In this document: positions 61,220 through 64,000 of the stretch, piece by piece
How the letters are laid out: every line of letters starts with the position of its first letter
Numbering within the stretch: the stretch's first letter is position 1
Assembly: GCF_900114765.1 (NCBI RefSeq)
Contig: NZ_FOUD01000004.1
Coordinates: 124,001 to 188,000 of the forward strand
Source of the DNA: Halopseudomonas pachastrellae
Lineage (GTDB): Bacteria > Pseudomonadota > Gammaproteobacteria > Pseudomonadales > Pseudomonadaceae
Length of the DNA: 64,000 bases
Direction: 5' to 3'
Position numbers and translations under genes: made by a program
The notes under the pieces: generated by a model
Databases searched by the model: none
What the model saw: only the letters and a program-made list of their open reading frames with translations
Told to the model about the DNA's origin: nothing

Positions 61220-64000
61220 ATGAAGCGATTGCGTCCCTGGTTTACCTTGCAGGGCCTGATTGCCTTATCCATTGTCGTGTGTCTGCTGGCAATGCTGCTG
61301 GTGACTGCCCTGCAGGGGTATCGTGGTGCCCGTGCGGTGCTGATTGCTGCCGCTACCGATTCGGCCAGGCAGCTGAGTTCGCTACTTGATGAGCGAACCG
61401 AGCGGTTGCTGTCGCCGGGCCAGAATGCCCTGCACATGCTGGTTCATGATCCTCTGATAACCTCTGATTCGCTGCGTGAGCGTTCTGCGCGGTTGCCGGC
61501 GCTCGCCCAGTTGCTGGGGGATGGCAAGACTGTAAGTGCGGTTTACGCAGGCTACCCGAGCGGCGAGTTTTTCCTCGTGCGGCGTGTACCTGAAGGGGGG
61601 CTAGATGGTTTTCAGCTACCGGAGGGCACCCATTTTCTTGTGCAGTCGGTGGAGCGTGATGCCGAGCAGATGCTCGGGCGCTGGCTGTTCTACGATGCCG
61701 CGTTGCACCAGATAGGTAGTCGACCGGTGCCGGAGTACCAGTACGATCCACGGACTCGTCCCTGGTACCAGCTCGCGCAGACCTCTGAAGGAGTAGTGCT
61801 GACCGAACCCTATCTGTTTTTTACCACCGGACAGGTAGGCCTGACGATGGCGCTGCGCAGCAACTTGACGGGCGCGGTGCTGGGGCTGGACGCAGCGGTC
61901 GATGATCTCGCGGTCGAGGTCAAGGATATGCACCTGACGCCGGGTACCCAGATGGCGATTGTCAGTGGCAGACGGGTTGTTGCTTACCCGGATCTGGATA
62001 AATTGATCGTCCGGGACGAGGGCGCCGAGCCCAGGCTGGCGATGATCAATGAGCTGCAGGTGCCCGTGCTGGCTGAACTGGCTGATCTGAAACTGGATTC
62101 CTCCGAGGTGCAATTGCTCCCTCGGGAAGATGGTGACTGGTATGTCATTAGCCTGCCGCTGACACGCATTGGCAATGATCTTGGTCGGGTGCTGATTGCC
62201 ATGCCCGGAAAGGAGATGCTTGCCGGCGTGGTGGGTATCCTCAAGCATCAGGCCATGTGGGCGCTGGTTCTGATGTTGTTGCTGGTATTGATCGGCTGGG
62301 CTCTGGGGCAGCGTCTTGGCGGCCCCCTCAAGGCGCTGGCTGATCAGGTTGGCCACCTGGCCAACATGGAGTTTTCACAGAAGATCGGCGTTCGCTCCCG
62401 GATTCGCGAGGTTAACGACCTGGGCGTGGTCATCGGGCGCATGGCTGGCGCTATTCATCACTTTCAGCAGATATCGCTGGCGCTGAGTCGAGAGACGCGG
62501 CTGGAGCGCATGTTGGATGTTGTGCTGGAGCACCTGATCGACATGGCCAAAGGCCGTGGTGGCGCGGTGTTTCTGTGTGACGAGGGCAGTGGTGAACTGA
62601 GGCTCGCCAGCGGTATTAATGCCGAGCATTACCCGCAGTCGATGACGTTGGATGAAGAGTTGCGCAGCAAGCCGGCCCGGGTGCTGGCAACGCGGCTTGA
62701 TCGTGACCACCGTTACCTGACGCTGGCATTGCGTGATCGCCAGGAAAATCTTTTGGGGGTCCTGGCGGTGGAGGTTTCGCCGCTTCTGCCAGCCAAGACG
62801 GTGTCCAGCCTGCGGCAGTTTCTGGACAGCCTCTCTGGCACCCTGGCCGTTGCTATCGAAACCCGCCAGCTGTTCGAGGATCAGCAGGTGTTGATGGAGT
62901 CGATCATTCGCCTGCTGGCCACGGCCATTGACGCCAAGTCGCCCTACACCGGCGGGCACTGCGATCGTGTACCGCAGTTGGCCGAGATGCTGCTCAACCG
63001 TGCTCTGGACTCGGAGACCGGCGCACTTGCCCAGTTCTCGATGGATGACGAGCAGCGCTATGCCTTCCGCATTGCGGCCTGGATGCACGACTGCGGCAAG
63101 ATCACCAGCCCTGAATACGTAGTCGACAAGGCCACCAAGCTGGAAACCATCTACAACCGCATTCACGAGGTCCGCACGCGCTTCGAGGTGCTGTGGCGAG
63201 ATGCGGAGATCCGTTATTGGCAAGGCCTTGCCGAAGGGCGAGATGAGGCGGAACTGGCCGCCGAATTGGCCCAGACCCGCCAGCGTTTACAGGCGGAGTT
63301 CGAGGAGGTAGCCAAGGCAAACGTGGGTGGTGAGTTCATGCGCGAGGAGGATGTCGAGCGTTTGCATCAGATTGCTGAACAGACCTGGGTGCGCCACTTT
63401 GATGATCGGCTCGGTCTGTCGCAGGAGGAAATGCAGCAGCTGGACGGCGTGCCGGCGCAAGCGTTGCCGGTGGTCGAGCGCCTGCTTAGTGACAAATCCG
63501 AGCACAAGGTGCCCTGGGGGGATCGTAAACCGCCCGTTGCCAAGGATGACCCGCGCAACATCTGGGGCTTTGATATGGAGGCGCCGCAATACAGCTTTGA
63601 CCGGGGTGAGCTGCATAACCTGTCCATTCAGCGGGGCACGCTGACGGCCGAAGAGCGCTTCAAGATCAACGATCACATCGTGCAGACCCTGATCATGCTT
63701 AGTACCTTGCCGTTCCCACGGGCGCTGCGCGATGTGCCGCAGCTGGCGGCTACGCACCATGAGAAGCTCGATGGCACCGGTTATCCGCGCCGTCTGGGTG
63801 AGGACCAGTTGTCGGTGCCTGATCGGGTGCTGGCCATTGCCGACATATTTGAAGCACTGACCGCGGCGGACCGCCCCTACAAACCGGCGAAAACACTTTC
63901 CGAGGCGGTCAAGATCATGCTGTTCATGGCCAAGGACCGGCACATCGACGGCGAGCTGCTGGCGCTGTTTCTGCGCACCGGTGTGCACGAGCAATATGGT
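61220..64000 (+). CDS. Cache-HAMP-GAF-HD-GYP c-di-GMP phosphodiesterase (3' end outside window)
   Basis: At least 927 codons, open to the last base. Two membrane segments (about 12-32, and LMLLLVLIGWALG near 350) flank a periplasmic Cache-type sensor containing YDPRTRPWYQLA. HAMP, then a GAF domain (about 430-545) follow, then HD-GYP: TGGHCDRVPQLAEML, the HD pair in MHDCGKI and HHEKLDGTGYPRRLG. It predicts hydrolysis of c-di-GMP controlled by an extracellular ligand. About 190 residues, charged and partly coiled, separate HDCGKI from the later HD-GYP helices, longer than in compact members. ATG 61220 has only a weak ribosome site. Confidence 0.9.
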   Translation, partial: MKRLRPWFTLQGLIALSIVVCLLAMLLVTALQGYRGARAVLIAAATDSARQLSSLLDERTERLLSPGQNALHMLVHDPLITSDSLRERSARLPALAQLLGDGKTVSAVYAGYPSGEFFLVRRVPEGGLDGFQLPEGTHFLVQSVERDAEQMLGRWLFYDAALHQIGSRPVPEYQYDPRTRPWYQLAQTSEGVVLTEPYLFFTTGQVGLTMALRSNLTGAVLGLDAAVDDLAVEVKDMHLTPGTQMAIVSGRRVVAYPDLDKLIVRDEGAEPRLAMINELQVPVLAELADLKLDSSEVQLLPREDGDWYVISLPLTRIGNDLGRVLIAMPGKEMLAGVVGILKHQAMWALVLMLLLVLIGWALGQRLGGPLKALADQVGHLANMEFSQKIGVRSRIREVNDLGVVIGRMAGAIHHFQQISLALSRETRLERMLDVVLEHLIDMAKGRGGAVFLCDEGSGELRLASGINAEHYPQSMTLDEELRSKPARVLATRLDRDHRYLTLALRDRQENLLGVLAVEVSPLLPAKTVSSLRQFLDSLSGTLAVAIETRQLFEDQQVLMESIIRLLATAIDAKSPYTGGHCDRVPQLAEMLLNRALDSETGALAQFSMDDEQRYAFRIAAWMHDCGKITSPEYVVDKATKLETIYNRIHEVRTRFEVLWRDAEIRYWQGLAEGRDEAELAAELAQTRQRLQAEFEEVAKANVGGEFMREEDVERLHQIAEQTWVRHFDDRLGLSQEEMQQLDGVPAQALPVVERLLSDKSEHKVPWGDRKPPVAKDDPRNIWGFDMEAPQYSFDRGELHNLSIQRGTLTAEERFKINDHIVQTLIMLSTLPFPRALRDVPQLAATHHEKLDGTGYPRRLGEDQLSVPDRVLAIADIFEALTAADRPYKPAKTLSEAVKIMLFMAKDRHIDGELLALFLRTGVHEQYG

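Overview
The window looks like the chromosome of a marine or halotolerant gammaproteobacterium of the Pseudomonas/Halopseudomonas type. The evidence is the Pseudomonas-style flagellar regulon (fleQ, fleS-fleR, sigma54 promoters of the form TGGCAC-N5-TTGCW), an RhlG-type reductase, a complete ectoine/hydroxyectoine operon and a PomAB-type (sodium-type) flagellar stator. GC content is high except in the left glycan island. The genus is inferred from gene content and was not tested against a database.

1-19.6 kb is a surface-glycan / flagellin-glycosylation island, all on the plus strand and mostly translationally coupled. It starts inside rfbG and continues with rfbH (CDP-3,6-dideoxyhexose route), an HddC-like nucleotidyltransferase, a CBS-HddA-like kinase fusion, a NeuB-TIM-barrel fusion, an FkbM methyltransferase with an extra Rossmann-like domain, an acetolactate-synthase-like ThDP enzyme (possibly YerE-like), a sugar isomerase, a Gfo/Idh/MocA oxidoreductase, an SDR, a zinc-type methyltransferase, a sugar epimerase/dehydratase and a second FkbM methyltransferase. 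It ends in a 1705-residue multidomain glycosyltransferase directly upstream of flagellin.

19.8-44.2 kb is the flagellar cluster: fliC, flaG, fliD, two fliS paralogues, fliT, fleQ, fleS, fleR, fliEFGHIJ, an HsbA-HsbR-HptB-like output module, fliK, fliLMNOPQR and flhB. Promoters fit the known hierarchy: a sigma70-like site before fleQ, sigma54 sites before fliD, fleS, fliE, fliK and fliL, and sigma28 sites before fliC and the second fliS. The cluster stops at flhB, whose stop codon abuts that of convergent pomB (pomA-pomB on the minus strand).

44.2-64 kb is mixed. It holds a SIMPL-domain protein, two alpha/beta hydrolases, a Kef/YbaL-type antiporter and the minus-strand operon ectA-ectB-ectC-ectD-ask, whose promoter is embedded in nested palindromes. 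Then come rhlG, a 271-bp MITE-like element with 33-bp terminal inverted repeats, and speA. A compact minus-strand operon follows, encoding an epoxide hydrolase, a short SDR-fold protein carrying the complete halohydrin-dehalogenase signature, and a hotdog-like protein of unknown function. The window ends in a Cache-HAMP-GAF-HD-GYP c-di-GMP phosphodiesterase cut by the right edge.

The most notable items are the predicted halohydrin dehalogenase/epoxide hydrolase operon, the glycan island with its domain fusions and possible branched-sugar chemistry, the mosaic giant glycosyltransferase, and the MITE with a solo end at the start of a hydrolase gene. No tRNA, rRNA or CRISPR array was seen.
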